NCBI RefSeq assembly: GCF_040838345.1
Contig: NZ_JBAKFF010000001.1
Coordinates: 1,674,001 to 1,738,000, forward strand
Source of the DNA: Spiribacter sp. 1M189
GTDB lineage: Bacteria > Pseudomonadota > Gammaproteobacteria > Nitrococcales > Nitrococcaceae
Reading direction: 5' to 3'
Length of the DNA: 64,000 bases
In this document: one piece after another, positions 9,820 through 19,614 of the stretch
Position numbering within the stretch: position 1 is the first letter of the stretch
How the letters are laid out: each line of letters opens with the position of its first letter
The notes under the pieces: generated by a model
Seen by the model: the letters and a program-made list of their open reading frames with translations, nothing else
Databases searched by the model: none
What the model was told of the DNA's origin: nothing
Translations under genes and position numbers: made by a program

Positions 9820-12114
9820 ATGGCCGAGGACTTCAAGCAGAACGCACTCGATTATCACCGCTACCCCACGCCGGGGAAGATCGAGGTTTCGCCCACTAAA
9901 CCACTTGCCAATCAGCGGGATCTGGCCCTCGCCTACAGCCCGGGCGTTGCCGCGGCCTGCGAGGCGATCGTCGAGGATGAGCGCGAAGCGGCCACGATGA
10001 CCGCCCGCGGCAACCTGGTCGGGGTGATCACCAACGGCACCGCAGTACTCGGGCTTGGCGCCATCGGGCCACTGGCCTCAAAACCGGTGATGGAGGGCAA
10101 GGGTGTGCTCTTCAAGAAATTCGCCGGGATTGATGTCTTCGACATCGAAATCGCCGAAACGCAGGCCGATCAGCTGGTGGAGACCATCGCTCGGCTCGAG
10201 CCCACGTTTGGCGGGATCAACCTCGAGGACATCAAGGCGCCGGAGTGCTTCGAGGTCGAGGAAAAGCTCCGTGAGCGGATGAACATCCCAGTCTTCCATG
10301 ACGACCAGCACGGCACGGCCATCACCGCGGCGGCGGCGATATACAACGGTCTGCGACTGGTCGACAAGCGCTTTGAGGACGTCAAGCTGGTCACTTCCGG
10401 CGCGGGCGCATCGGCCGTTGCCTGTCTCGACCTGCTGGTGTCCATGGGGCTGCGTCCGGAAAACGTGATCGCCACGGATCGGAAGGGCGTCATCTACAAA
10501 GGCCGTGCCGAGTACATGGACGAACGCAAGGGAGTCTACGCGACCGAGTCGCCGGCACGCACGCTGGGCGAGGCCATCGAGGATGCGGATATCTTCCTCG
10601 GACTCTCCGCACCGGGCGTTCTGTCACCGGACATGGTCAAGCGCATGGCCGACAAACCGCTAATCATGGCGCTGGCCAATCCAACGCCGGAAATCTGGCC
10701 CGAAGAAGCACTGGAAGCCCGGCCCGATGCGATCATCTCCACCGGACGCTCGGACTATCCCAACCAGGTCAATAACGTCCTGTGCTTCCCCTTCATCTTC
10801 CGCGGCGCACTGGACGTAGGCGCCACCACCATCAACGACGAGATGAAAAAGGCCTGCGTGCGGGCCATTGCCGATCTCGCCACCATGGAGTCATCCGACG
10901 TGGTCCGGGCGGCCTATGGCGGCAAACCGCTGTCCTTCGGCCCCGAGTATCTGATCCCCAAACCCTTCGATCCCCGGCTGATCACCCGGATCGCGCCCGA
11001 GGTCGCCCGCTCGGCCATGGAAAGCGGCGTCGCCAGTCGCCCGATCCAGGACTTCGCCGCCTATCGGCGTCGCCTGTCGACCTACGTGTTCCAGTCGGGC
11101 CTGCTGATGAAACCGATCTTCGAGCGGGCCACCCAGAACCCGCAGCGGGTGGTCTATGGAGATGGCGAAGACGAGCGCATCCTGCAGGCCGTGCAGCTGG
11201 TGGTGGACGATCGCCTGGCCCGTCCGATCATCATTGGCCGCCGGCGCGTGGTCAAAATGCGCATCAAGCGCCTTGGTCTGCGACTCGCCATCGATGGCGA
11301 TTTCGAGCTCGTCGACCCCGAAGACGACCCTCGTTTCAAGGAATACTGGCAGCTCTACCACTCGCTGATGGAACGTCGTGGTATCACGCCCGACCGGGCA
11401 CGGCAGATCGTGCGTACGCGCAACACGGTCATTGCGGCCCTCATGGTCCGCCGTGGCGAAGCCGATGCCATGCTCGCCGGGGCCGTGGGTAAATACCATC
11501 GTCAGCTCGACTACGTGAACGAAGTCCTGGGCCGGCGCACCGGCGTCCGCAATCTGGCGGCGATGAATGCCATCATCACCCCCAAGGGCACGCTTTTCCT
11601 ATGCGACACCTATGTCAACCAGAACCCTTCAGCGCATCAGCTCGCCGAGATGACGGTGCTGGCAGCCGATGAAATCCGCCGCTTCGGCATGGTTCCCAAG
11701 GTGGCACTGCTTTCGCACAGCAACTTCGGCACGTCAGAGGCGCCGGAAGCGATCAAGATGCGTGAGGCCCTGCAGTTGATCGAGGATCGCGACCCGGCAC
11801 TCGAGGTCGAAGGTGAGATGCACGGCGATGCGGCGCTCAACGAGGAAATCCGGCGTCGGATCTTCCCCAACTCGCGCCTGGACGGCGAAGCCAACCTGTT
11901 GATCATGCCCACACTGGATGCCGCCAATATCGCCTTCAACCTGCTGAAAACGGTGACCGATGCGGTCTCCATCGGTCCGATCGTGCTCGGCATGTCCAAG
12001 CCTGCGCATATCCTCACGCCATCGGTCACGGTACGCGGTGTCGTCAATCTGACGGCCCTCGCCGGCGTTGAGGCGGCCATGGCCGGCGGAAAAACGGAGA
12101 AAAAAGATGACTGA
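9820..12114 (+). CDS. maeB: NADP-dependent malic enzyme with C-terminal phosphotransacetylase-like domain
   Basis: Converts malate to pyruvate and CO2 with NADP+. The 764-residue size is that of the hybrid MaeB family. The malic enzyme module occupies about residues 1-430 ([29 protein letters not shown], then the nucleotide-binding [16 protein letters not shown]). A phosphate acetyltransferase-like module fills about residues 440-755 ([19 protein letters not shown] and related segments). In known MaeB proteins the second module is regulatory and binds acetyl-CoA rather than being catalytic. Preceded by GAGGAAGAG as ribosome-binding site. The downstream oxidoreductase starts 8 nt before this stop codon. 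Confidence 0.95.
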   Translation: MAEDFKQNALDYHRYPTPGKIEVSPTKPLANQRDLALAYSPGVAAACEAIVEDEREAATMTARGNLVGVITNGTAVLGLGAIGPLASKPVMEGKGVLFKKFAGIDVFDIEIAETQADQLVETIARLEPTFGGINLEDIKAPECFEVEEKLRERMNIPVFHDDQHGTAITAAAAIYNGLRLVDKRFEDVKLVTSGAGASAVACLDLLVSMGLRPENVIATDRKGVIYKGRAEYMDERKGVYATESPARTLGEAIEDADIFLGLSAPGVLSPDMVKRMADKPLIMALANPTPEIWPEEALEARPDAIISTGRSDYPNQVNNVLCFPFIFRGALDVGATTINDEMKKACVRAIADLATMESSDVVRAAYGGKPLSFGPEYLIPKPFDPRLITRIAPEVARSAMESGVASRPIQDFAAYRRRLSTYVFQSGLLMKPIFERATQNPQRVVYGDGEDERILQAVQLVVDDRLARPIIIGRRRVVKMRIKRLGLRLAIDGDFELVDPEDDPRFKEYWQLYHSLMERRGITPDRARQIVRTRNTVIAALMVRRGEADAMLAGAVGKYHRQLDYVNEVLGRRTGVRNLAAMNAIITPKGTLFLCDTYVNQNPSAHQLAEMTVLAADEIRRFGMVPKVALLSHSNFGTSEAPEAIKMREALQLIEDRDPALEVEGEMHGDAALNEEIRRRIFPNSRLDGEANLLIMPTLDAANIAFNLLKTVTDAVSIGPIVLGMSKPAHILTPSVTVRGVVNLTALAGVEAAMAGGKTEKKDD

Positions 12115-13084
12115 AGCCATCCGTGTCCACGAAGTCGGCGGGCCCGGACAGCTGCGGCATGAGTCAATCGAGGTCCCGGCACCCGGCGCCGGCGAGGTTC
12201 TCCTGCGTCAGACGCATATCGGTGTGAATTACATTGACGTCTACTTCCGCACCGGGCTTTATCAAGCCGGCAGCCTGCCCTTCACACCGGGCCTGGAGGG
12301 CGCGGGCGAGGTTATCGCCACCGGTGAGGGTGTAAGCACCGTCGAGCCGGGCCAACGGGTGGCCTATGCCGGCGGCCCGCTGGGGGCTTATGCCGCCGAG
12401 CGGGTAATGCCGGCGGACCGGCTGGTGCCGCTGCCGGAGTCCATCAGCAACGAACAGGCCGCCGCCATCATGCTCAAGGGCATGACCGCCCATGTCCTCC
12501 TGCAGCAGGTACATGCCGTACGTCGGGGCGAACGGGTCCTGATCCACGCCGCGGCCGGTGGCGTCGGCCTTTTGCTCTGCCAGTGGGCCAGCCATCTGGG
12601 CGCTACCGTGATTGGAACCGTGGGCAGCCCCGAGAAGGCCGAACTGGCAAGAGCCAATGGCTGCGACCATCCCATCCTCTACCGCGAGGAAAATGTCCAG
12701 GAAAGGGTAAGGGCACTGACCGGAGGCCAGGGCGTCGACGTGGTCTACGACTCCGTCGGTGCCGATACGCTGATGGTCTCGCTTGGCTGCCTGGCCCGCC
12801 GCGGCATGCTGGTGAGCTTCGGACAGTCCTCAGGCAAACCACCCGCCATCGAGGTGGGTCAGTTGGCGGCTGGCGGTTCGCTGTTCCTGACGCGGCCGTC
12901 GCTGTTCGACTACATCGCCACGGTGGAGGAACTGAAATCAGCCGCGGCAGCGGTTTTCGAGGTGGTCAGACAGGGCAGGCTGAACGTACGCATCGGCCAG
13001 CGCCTGCCGCTGGCCGATGCGGCCACGGCTCACCGGGCACTGGAATCCCGGCGGAGCACCGGCTCAACCATTCTCACCGTCTAG
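12107..13084 (+). CDS. qor: NADPH:quinone oxidoreductase, zinc-independent MDR family
   Basis: A 325-residue medium-chain reductase of the Qor type, reducing quinones or enones with NADPH. It has the GroES-like N-terminal half (HIGVNYIDVYFRTGLY) and a Rossmann half with AAAGGVGLLLCQWA. No structural zinc cysteine cluster is visible. I chose the ATG at 12107 ([12 protein letters not shown]) over an upstream in-frame start because homologues begin there and an AAACGGAGAAAAA stretch serves as ribosome-binding site. It overlaps maeB by 8 nt. Its TAG stop overlaps the stop of the convergent hemY gene in the shared tetramer CTAG. Confidence 0.92.
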   Translation: MTEAIRVHEVGGPGQLRHESIEVPAPGAGEVLLRQTHIGVNYIDVYFRTGLYQAGSLPFTPGLEGAGEVIATGEGVSTVEPGQRVAYAGGPLGAYAAERVMPADRLVPLPESISNEQAAAIMLKGMTAHVLLQQVHAVRRGERVLIHAAAGGVGLLLCQWASHLGATVIGTVGSPEKAELARANGCDHPILYREENVQERVRALTGGQGVDVVYDSVGADTLMVSLGCLARRGMLVSFGQSSGKPPAIEVGQLAAGGSLFLTRPSLFDYIATVEELKSAAAAVFEVVRQGRLNVRIGQRLPLADAATAHRALESRRSTGSTILTV

Positions 13085-14301
13085 TGACCGGTGGACTCGA
13101 TCTGCGGAAGGCTATTACCCAGCGGGTCGAGTCCCAGCGCCTGGCGGTAGGTACGGCGCGCCTGCTCCTCCTCGCCAAGCCGTTCATAGAGCTCGGCCAG
13201 CATGCGGGCCATGGCGGGATTGTTGCTCCGCTCAACGGCCGCCTCGAGATAACCGCGAGCCTGTCCCCAGAGCTCGCATCGGGCGGCCTGCCGCGCAGCC
13301 GCGTATAGCAACGTCGGATCTTCCGGCCGCTCGCGCAACCATTTGGTGATCCGGTCGTAGACCCGCTGCGGCGGATCCAGAGGCAACTCACCATAAACCT
13401 CGACCAGCTCCGGCGCCCAATGCTGACGCAACCAGCGACGCAGCTGCTGCTCGGCGGTCGCTGGACAATCCGCATCGACCAGTGCGCGGGCATAGCGAGC
13501 CTGCAATGCGGGATCACGCCGGCGCACCTTGGGCAGAGACTTCCAGATACGGCCCAGGCTGTCGGCATTGGCCTCGGCACCGAGCTCGTCGAAGCGCTGG
13601 CCCAGCGCGCGGTACTCGATTTCGGCAAGCGCCTCCTCGGGCAATGCCTTTTCCCGGCGCAGATCCGGCAGAAGATCGGCGAGCCCGGCATGATCATCCA
13701 CCGCCTGCATCGCCCTCGCCAGAAACATGAGAACGCGATGGTTGCGCGGGGCCTTTTCCCTCAGCCAGCCCAGCGTAGCGAGGGCCTGTTCCCACTGCTC
13801 GGCCTCCACCTGCAACTGGGCCTGGAGCAGGCCCACCGCGACCCGCGCCCGCGGATTGGCGGCATCCGCCGCCGCCAGCAGGTCATCGCGGCGCTGCCAC
13901 TCACCGCGGCGCTGCGCGGCAATGGCGGCCAGCAGATGATGCATGAGGGGCTGCACCGCCGCCCGGCTGGTTCCCTCCAGATGGCGCTCGGCCTCGGCAT
14001 ATCGGCCCTCAGCCAGTTCGATCAGCCCATCCACCAGCTCGCGCTGTGCCTTCTGCGTGCGACGACTCGCCCAGCGCACGCGAATGCGCCCCGGTGCCAG
14101 CAGCAGGCGCCGCGCCAGCCCGTAGATCAGCGTCACAACCACCCAGGCGACGATGAATGCGACGACCGCCACGAACAGGCTTGTCTGCACCGTCACATCG
14201 CCGACACGAAGCATCAGGAAGCCGCCCTGGTTGGCAAACCATAGTGCCGCGCTGACACTTGCCAGCAGCAGGACGACCAGCAGTATCAGCCGGCCCATCA
14301 T
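13081..14301 (-). CDS. hemY: Heme biosynthesis-associated TPR membrane protein HemY
   Basis: Inner-membrane protein of 406 residues with two N-terminal membrane segments (LILLVVLLLASVSAALWF and the VAVVAFIVAWVVVTLIY region), then a long helical repeat domain of TPR type facing the periplasm or cytoplasm. Gammaproteobacterial HemY is encoded after hemX in the hemCDXY operon; its exact role is unsettled but it is thought to act late in porphyrin synthesis. It is not the protoporphyrinogen oxidase that shares the name. Start overlaps hemX by ATGA. The last gene of the operon, converging on qor. Confidence 0.9.
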   Translation of the reverse strand: MMGRLILLVVLLLASVSAALWFANQGGFLMLRVGDVTVQTSLFVAVVAFIVAWVVVTLIYGLARRLLLAPGRIRVRWASRRTQKAQRELVDGLIELAEGRYAEAERHLEGTSRAAVQPLMHHLLAAIAAQRRGEWQRRDDLLAAADAANPRARVAVGLLQAQLQVEAEQWEQALATLGWLREKAPRNHRVLMFLARAMQAVDDHAGLADLLPDLRREKALPEEALAEIEYRALGQRFDELGAEANADSLGRIWKSLPKVRRRDPALQARYARALVDADCPATAEQQLRRWLRQHWAPELVEVYGELPLDPPQRVYDRITKWLRERPEDPTLLYAAARQAARCELWGQARGYLEAAVERSNNPAMARMLAELYERLGEEEQARRTYRQALGLDPLGNSLPQIESTGH

Positions 14302-15518
14302 GGTTCACTGCTCCCGTCCAGAACCGGCGACAGGACACCGGCGATGTCGGGCGCTTCGACTTTCACCGGCTCCTCGATAAGCCCGGCCAGTCGCTCCCGA
14401 ACCGCCGATACCGCCGGCGAGGCCGAGTCGAAATAGGCGCCAACCCAGTCGTCCACGCGCCGCAGCGCGTCGCGGTAGGTTTCCGGCTCCCCACGCAGGG
14501 CCGCCAGTCGCGCCGATTCTAACTGCAGCAGCAGATTCTGCTGGAGCAGGAAACGTGACTCGGGTTCCGGGAGGGGTTCCACCTGGCGGTCGCGGCTCAC
14601 CGTCACCAAGCCGCCAAGGCCTTCCAGCAGGCGTTGACGCGCCCGCTCAAGCCGGCTCTGCCAGTCACCGCTGGCTGCGGGATCGGCCCCATCCTCGCCT
14701 TCATCCGCGGCATCCTGCTCGAAGCGGGTGATGCCAGCCGCCAGGGGAAGCTCATCGAGCTGATCGGCGACGCGATCCAGACCGCGGTTGATGGCGACCA
14801 TGTCCACCCGATCCACCGCGAGCAGACGATCCACGGCCTCGCCGATGGCTTCGCGGCGATCGATGCCCGTACCACCAAGTCCCGAGAGCAGAATATCTGC
14901 CGCCTCAAGCGCCTCGAGCGCACCGGCGATATCACCATTGAAACGGACCCGGTGTAAGGCCATGCGAGCGAGGTAACTCGCCTCGGCAACACGCCAGTCA
15001 TCGGTTTCCGACTGCATGCGCCGATAGAGCTGATCGACCCGATCAGCCAGCTCCTTGCGGGCGGACACCTGGTCCGCCATGCGATTCTCTAGTCGCGCGA
15101 GCGATTGCAGGCGAGACTCCAGGGCCTCGTTGAGGTTGGTGATCCGTCCGTTCAGCTCACCCATATCGCTCTGCTGCCTGTCGGCCAGCGCCTGCAGTTC
15201 GCTGCGTTCCGCAAGCCCTGACTGGGCGTCGGCCAGTGACTGCATCTGGAGATACAGATAAACGCCGCCGGCGGCGGCCAGTACGGCGACGGCCAGCGCG
15301 ATCATCAGGGCGCCACGGCCCGCGGAACGGCCCGTTGATGGCGGCGTCGGGGTTGGCTCAACCTTTTCCCCTTCATCCTCTCCATTACTGCCGCCACCGT
15401 TATTGGCCGACCGGGAGGCAGGCCCCGGATCGTCGGCAGCCCGAGCTTCCTCAGCATTTTCGCTGAGCGGCCCGTTCTCCGTGGTCAGCTCCTCGGAATC
15501 CTTGTCCTTTTCAGTCAT
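14298..15518 (-). CDS. hemX: HemX family membrane protein
   Basis: A 406-residue protein annotated in relatives as a putative uroporphyrinogen-III C-methyltransferase, although the family lacks the SAM-binding methylase fold and its function is unproven. A hydrophilic, acidic N-terminus of about 70 residues (DKDSEELTTENG...) is followed by one membrane span (ALMIALAVAVLAAAGGVYLYL), a coiled-coil-prone stretch and a large extracytoplasmic helical domain. It overlaps hemD upstream and hemY downstream by 4 nt each, so the block is translationally coupled. Confidence 0.9.
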   Translation of the reverse strand: MTEKDKDSEELTTENGPLSENAEEARAADDPGPASRSANNGGGSNGEDEGEKVEPTPTPPSTGRSAGRGALMIALAVAVLAAAGGVYLYLQMQSLADAQSGLAERSELQALADRQQSDMGELNGRITNLNEALESRLQSLARLENRMADQVSARKELADRVDQLYRRMQSETDDWRVAEASYLARMALHRVRFNGDIAGALEALEAADILLSGLGGTGIDRREAIGEAVDRLLAVDRVDMVAINRGLDRVADQLDELPLAAGITRFEQDAADEGEDGADPAASGDWQSRLERARQRLLEGLGGLVTVSRDRQVEPLPEPESRFLLQQNLLLQLESARLAALRGEPETYRDALRRVDDWVGAYFDSASPAVSAVRERLAGLIEEPVKVEAPDIAGVLSPVLDGSSEP

Positions 15519-16270
15519 TGGTTTTCTCTCTGCAGCGCTGCGCGGACGGTGCGGGTGATGGCGTCATCGTCCGCCCCACCGGCCACCAGCGGCCGATCAA
15601 ATCCGGCGGCTGTCGCGGCCTGGGCGATACGATCGCTGACCGTGACCAACCGTCCCTGACGTACCCACTCTATCGCGCCTGGTTCCGCCATGCCGAGCAA
15701 ATGCGCAAGTCCCGTCTGACTTGTCACGATTGTGCAGTCGAGCCGCCTGGCCTGCCACTCCTGCGGAATCGCCAGGGTATTGTCGGGTTTGATGCGCTCG
15801 TAGACCGCCATCTCACGGAGCTCGACATCCCGCGTCAGAAGCGCGGACTGAAGACGTCGACGTCCCTCCTTACCCCGAACGATCACGACGGTCTCCCCCG
15901 GCCCGGGATCGAACGCCGGCTCCGCGAGTAATGCGTCGGCGCCGCCGCCAGCAACCGGGGCAACGGTCACTGGCAGCCCCGCATGGCGCAGCCGGGCCGC
16001 CGTGCCCGGCCCCACCGCAGCCAGCTTTGTCGAACGACAGCGCGCCAGTGGCAGATGCGCCAGTCCGTAATCCACCGCATTGGGGCTGATAAAGACAAGC
16101 CAGTCTGGACAGTGACCGGTGACCCTGGAGTCCGGTTCGCAAGGGACGATCGCAAGCGTCGGACGGTGCAGCACCAGCGCACCGGCGGCTTCGAGCTGGC
16201 GGATCAATCCGTCGGCCTGACCCGCCGGCCGGGTCACCAGGATGCGGCGTCCGCGCAGGGGAGTGCTCAA
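15515..16270 (-). CDS. hemD: Uroporphyrinogen-III synthase
   Basis: Cyclises hydroxymethylbilane to uroporphyrinogen III. 251 residues, normal for the family, with the characteristic N-terminus GRRILVTRPAGQADGL and the domain-2 segment LDCTIVTSQTGLAHLL. Its start is a TTG whose last two bases form part of the hemC stop codon (TTGA), so translation is probably coupled. It follows hemC and precedes hemX, the standard gammaproteobacterial order. HemD proteins diverge strongly in sequence, so gene context carries part of the identification. Confidence 0.92.
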   Translation of the reverse strand: MSTPLRGRRILVTRPAGQADGLIRQLEAAGALVLHRPTLAIVPCEPDSRVTGHCPDWLVFISPNAVDYGLAHLPLARCRSTKLAAVGPGTAARLRHAGLPVTVAPVAGGGADALLAEPAFDPGPGETVVIVRGKEGRRRLQSALLTRDVELREMAVYERIKPDNTLAIPQEWQARRLDCTIVTSQTGLAHLLGMAEPGAIEWVRQGRLVTVSDRIAQAATAAGFDRPLVAGGADDDAITRTVRAALQRENQ

Positions 16271-17190
16271 TGGACGTCGGCCAGTATTTCCGCGGCGCCC
16301 TGCGAGAGCAGATCCTCGGCGACGACGCCCCCCAGCTCGGTTCCCTCGTCACGGCGAGCCCGGCCTTCCGAGCGCAATACCCGCCGCCCGTCCCGGCTCG
16401 CCACCAGTGCGCGTAGCCACAGGTCGTCGCCCTCAAGCAGCGCATAGGCCGCGAGCGGCACGTGACAACTGCCGTCCAGCCTGGCGTTGACCGCGCGCTC
16501 GGCGGCAACCCGGTCATGCGTATCAGGGTCATCCAGGCCAGCAATCAGGGCCTCGACCTCCGGATCATCGGCGCGACACTCGATACCGAGCGCACCCTGT
16601 CCCACCGCGGGCAGGCTCTCCTCCGGCGGCATGACGCGGGTGATCTGGTCGGCCATCCCCAGTCGCCGCAACCCCGATGCCGCCAGCACGATGGCATCGA
16701 ACTCCCCGGCATCCAGCTTGGCGAGCCTGGTCTGGACATTGCCCCGCAGCGACTCGACGACCAGATCGGGACGCCGCGCCCGAATCTGGCATTCGCGGCG
16801 CAGGCTCGCCGTGCCCACACGACCAGTGGCGGGGAGCTCAGCAATGTCACCATAGCGGCGTGACACCAGGGCATCGCAGGGGTCTTCACGATCGAGGATG
16901 ACCGGCAAGCGAAAGGCCTCTGGCACCACCGCCGGCACGTCTTTCATGGAATGCACGGCAATGTCCGCCTTGCCCGCCAGCATGCCCTCCTCGAGCGCTT
17001 TGACGAACAGCGCCTTACCGCCAACGGCCATCAGCGGCCGATCGGTGATCTCGTCGCCGCGTGTGGAAAGGCGCACCAGCTCCACGTCGAGCCCCGGATA
17101 CCGGGCTCGAAGCCGGTCAGCGACATGTTCTGCCTGCCAGACGGCGAGCGGGCTGCGGCGGGTGGCGATACGAAGATGCTCGATGGTCAT
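16267..17190 (-). CDS. hemC: Porphobilinogen deaminase (hydroxymethylbilane synthase)
   Basis: Polymerises four porphobilinogens into hydroxymethylbilane on a covalently bound dipyrromethane cofactor. The cofactor cysteine is C242 in GSCHVPLAAY, the same number as in E. coli. The N-terminus LRIATRRSPLAVWQA is typical. I took the ATG at 17190 (MTIEHLRIATRRS), giving 307 residues, rather than an upstream in-frame start that would add 26 unconserved residues. An 82-nt gap separates it from the AlgR-like gene upstream, and it overlaps hemD by 4 nt. AlgR next to hemC is also the Pseudomonas order. Confidence 0.96.
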   Translation of the reverse strand: MTIEHLRIATRRSPLAVWQAEHVADRLRARYPGLDVELVRLSTRGDEITDRPLMAVGGKALFVKALEEGMLAGKADIAVHSMKDVPAVVPEAFRLPVILDREDPCDALVSRRYGDIAELPATGRVGTASLRRECQIRARRPDLVVESLRGNVQTRLAKLDAGEFDAIVLAASGLRRLGMADQITRVMPPEESLPAVGQGALGIECRADDPEVEALIAGLDDPDTHDRVAAERAVNARLDGSCHVPLAAYALLEGDDLWLRALVASRDGRRVLRSEGRARRDEGTELGGVVAEDLLSQGAAEILADVH

Positions 17191-17272
17191 AACTATCAGG
17201 GCCTGGCAGCGGCCGCGGCGGCCGGAATCGGTCTGCCGCAACCATACCGCCAGATCGTCATCAGGCAAACCG

Positions 17273-18013
17273 TCAGCCCGGACCGGCCGCGGACTTCAGC
17301 CACCGCCTGACCTGCGGCAGTCGACGCCGACTCACCGGCAGCCGCTCGTCACTGCCATCGACGAGCGCCTGTGTGCGCCCATCCAGATCCTTCTCCAGTC
17401 CGCGCAGGGCATCGCGGGCGATCAGGGCACTGCGGTGGACACGCAGGAAGCGCGGCTCGAACTCTTCCTCCAGCCGGCAGAGCGAATCCTCAATCAGATC
17501 CTCGCCTTCATCATGCTGGACCGTGACGTATTTCTGGTCGGCCATGAAATACCGCACCCCATCCACCGGAATCAGGCTCAGGCCGTTCCTTCGCCGGCAG
17601 AGGATATGCCGTCTTTCACCGCCGGAACCCGGCGCCTGGATTCGGGCAATCTGCTCGGCACTGAGCGGTCGTGCATCGTGGATGACCGATTTGAGCCTTG
17701 CCGGCTGGACATGCTCCAGGACATAGTCGACTCCACTCTGCTGGAGTCGGGGCAACATGGGGTCGGTCAGCGAACTGGCCAGCACCACCGCCGGTGCCGG
17801 GCGTTCGTTGGCCAGTGCCACGGCGACACGGAGGTCGGCCTCCTGTCGTATCCCGAGCACGACGACGTCGACCGGATCATTACCATGGGCTTGCGTTGCA
17901 TCAGCCGGATCCTCGAGCACGGCGCTCACTGCGAAGGCGGGTGTGGATGCGACCAGGCGGGCGAGTCGCTGGCGCAATGATGACTGTTCACAGGCAATAA
18001 CGATCTTCATCAT
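17273..18013 (-). CDS. AlgR-like LytTR transcription factor with degenerate receiver domain
   Basis: 246 residues: an N-terminal receiver-like domain (about 1-120) and a C-terminal LytTR DNA-binding domain (about 140-240; VRYFMADQKYVTVQH, EFEPRFLRVHRSALIA). Compared with Pseudomonas AlgR, the acidic pair DD is replaced by CE, the phospho-acceptor Asp of LLDIRM is Gly (VVVLGIRQ, residue 54) and the conserved Lys of VKP is Glu (LEH). It therefore should not accept phosphate. GGGAGG lies 6 nt before the first of two adjacent ATGs. Divergent from argH and upstream of hemC exactly as algR is in Pseudomonas, but the partner kinase gene algZ, normally between algR and argH, is absent. Confidence 0.85.
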   Translation of the reverse strand: MMKIVIACEQSSLRQRLARLVASTPAFAVSAVLEDPADATQAHGNDPVDVVVLGIRQEADLRVAVALANERPAPAVVLASSLTDPMLPRLQQSGVDYVLEHVQPARLKSVIHDARPLSAEQIARIQAPGSGGERRHILCRRRNGLSLIPVDGVRYFMADQKYVTVQHDEGEDLIEDSLCRLEEEFEPRFLRVHRSALIARDALRGLEKDLDGRTQALVDGSDERLPVSRRRLPQVRRWLKSAAGPG

Positions 18014-18158
18014 TCACGTCCTCCCGAAAGCGTTGGTGGCTTGAAACACCGCCCGACAGAACGCCGGACGGCCCGATCAAGCTTGCAAAACCTTTCATGA
18101 AGAGACCGCCAACCGGTTCACAGAACCACGCATCCGGCGTCCAACACCGGCCGGCTGC

Positions 18159-18164
18159 TATACT
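18159..18164 (+). promoter_or_regulatory. Extended -10 element of the argH promoter
   Basis: TGC followed by TATACT, 31 nt before the argH start, with the GC-rich stretch GCCGCGC right after it. No convincing -35 hexamer at 17-18 bp, so the TGn extension probably compensates. One of five similar promoters in this window. Confidence 0.6.
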
Positions 18165-18194
18165 GCCGCGCTCAGTTGACGGGGACGGAAGGGC

Positions 18195-19589
18195 ATGAGC
18201 AAGTCAGACGCAAAGGGACTCTGGAGCGGCCGGTTCAGCGAGGCGACGGACGCATTTGTCACCGCCTTCAGTGCCTCCGAACACTATGACCGACGGCTCT
18301 ACCGCGAGGACATCCGGGGCTCTCGAGCCCATGCCCGGATGCTGGCCGACTGCGGCGTCATCAGCCAGGCCGACGCCGCCGCCATCAGCGAGGGACTGGA
18401 CGCCATCGCCGCCGAAATCGAGGCCGGCGACTTCCCATGGGATCCCGCCCTGGAAGACGTCCACATGAATATCGAAGCGCGGCTCACAGAGCGTATTGGC
18501 GAGGCTGGCAAGCGACTGCATACCGGACGCTCGCGCAACGATCAGATCGCCACCGACGTGCGACTCTGGCTGCGAACGGTGATTGACGAGACGATCGGCC
18601 TGCTGCGGCGTTTTGAGACCGGGCTCGTGGATCTCGCCGAGCGCGAGGCGGACACCGTCATGCCGGGGTTCACCCACCTCCAGGTGGCGCAGCCGGTGAG
18701 TTTCGGGCACCACATGCTGGCCTGGTACGAAATGCTGGTGCGCGACGAAGCCAGGCTTGTCGACGCCCTTCAGCGGGTCAACCAGATGCCACTGGGATCG
18801 GCGGCGCTGGCCGGTACGACTTTCCCCATCGACCGCCACCAGACCTGCACTGAACTGGGCTTCGACGCCCCGACCCGCAACTCCCTGGATGCCGTCTCCG
18901 ACCGGGACTTCGCCATCGAATTCGTCTCGGCGGCGGCGCTGACCATGACCCATCTATCCCGGATGGCCGAGGAACTCGTGATCTGGGCCTCGCCACTGAC
19001 CGGTTTCATCGATCTGCCCGACCGCTTCTGCACCGGCAGCTCGATCATGCCCCAGAAGAAGAACCCCGACGTCGCCGAGCTCGTTCGTGGCAAGAGCGCT
19101 CGGGTCCACGGTGCCCTTCATACCCTGCTTACCCTCATGAAGGGCCAGCCACTCGCGTACAACCGCGACAACCAGGAAGACAAGGAACCTCTGTTCGATG
19201 CGGCGGATGCGCTTCGCGACAGCCTGCGGGCCTTTGCCGACATGGTCCCGGCGCTGAGCGTCAACCGGGAGCGCACTCGTGCGGCGGCCCGCGAAGGCTT
19301 TGCCACGGCCACCGATCTGGCCGATTACCTGGTCCGCCAGGGCGTTGCCTTCCGCGACGCCCACGAAATCGTCGGCAAAGCCGTTGCCCACGGCGTGGCC
19401 GAGGGGCGCGACCTGGCCGAGATGTCGCTCGCCGAGCTGCAGCAGTTCTCGGAGGCCATTGGCGAGGACGTCTTCCAGGTGCTCACACTGGACGGATCAC
19501 TGGCCGCCCGCGACCATGTGGGGGGTACGGCGCCGGCCCAGGTACGCATCCAGGTGGAAGCGGCGCGGCAGCGGCTCGCAACGGACTGA
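18195..19589 (+). CDS. argH: Argininosuccinate lyase
   Basis: Last step of arginine synthesis: splits argininosuccinate into arginine and fumarate. 464 residues, standard length. Diagnostic motifs include [18 protein letters not shown] near residue 115 and the fumarase/aspartase superfamily signature [12 protein letters not shown] near residue 280. Start ATG with GGAAGG just upstream. It stands alone, transcribed away from the AlgR-like gene and converging on a carboxylesterase gene 25 nt after its stop. Confidence 0.97.
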   Translation: MSKSDAKGLWSGRFSEATDAFVTAFSASEHYDRRLYREDIRGSRAHARMLADCGVISQADAAAISEGLDAIAAEIEAGDFPWDPALEDVHMNIEARLTERIGEAGKRLHTGRSRNDQIATDVRLWLRTVIDETIGLLRRFETGLVDLAEREADTVMPGFTHLQVAQPVSFGHHMLAWYEMLVRDEARLVDALQRVNQMPLGSAALAGTTFPIDRHQTCTELGFDAPTRNSLDAVSDRDFAIEFVSAAALTMTHLSRMAEELVIWASPLTGFIDLPDRFCTGSSIMPQKKNPDVAELVRGKSARVHGALHTLLTLMKGQPLAYNRDNQEDKEPLFDAADALRDSLRAFADMVPALSVNRERTRAAAREGFATATDLADYLVRQGVAFRDAHEIVGKAVAHGVAEGRDLAEMSLAELQQFSEAIGEDVFQVLTLDGSLAARDHVGGTAPAQVRIQVEAARQRLATD

Positions 19590-19614
19590 ATGCCGCACCC
19601 CGGGTCAGCTGTCC

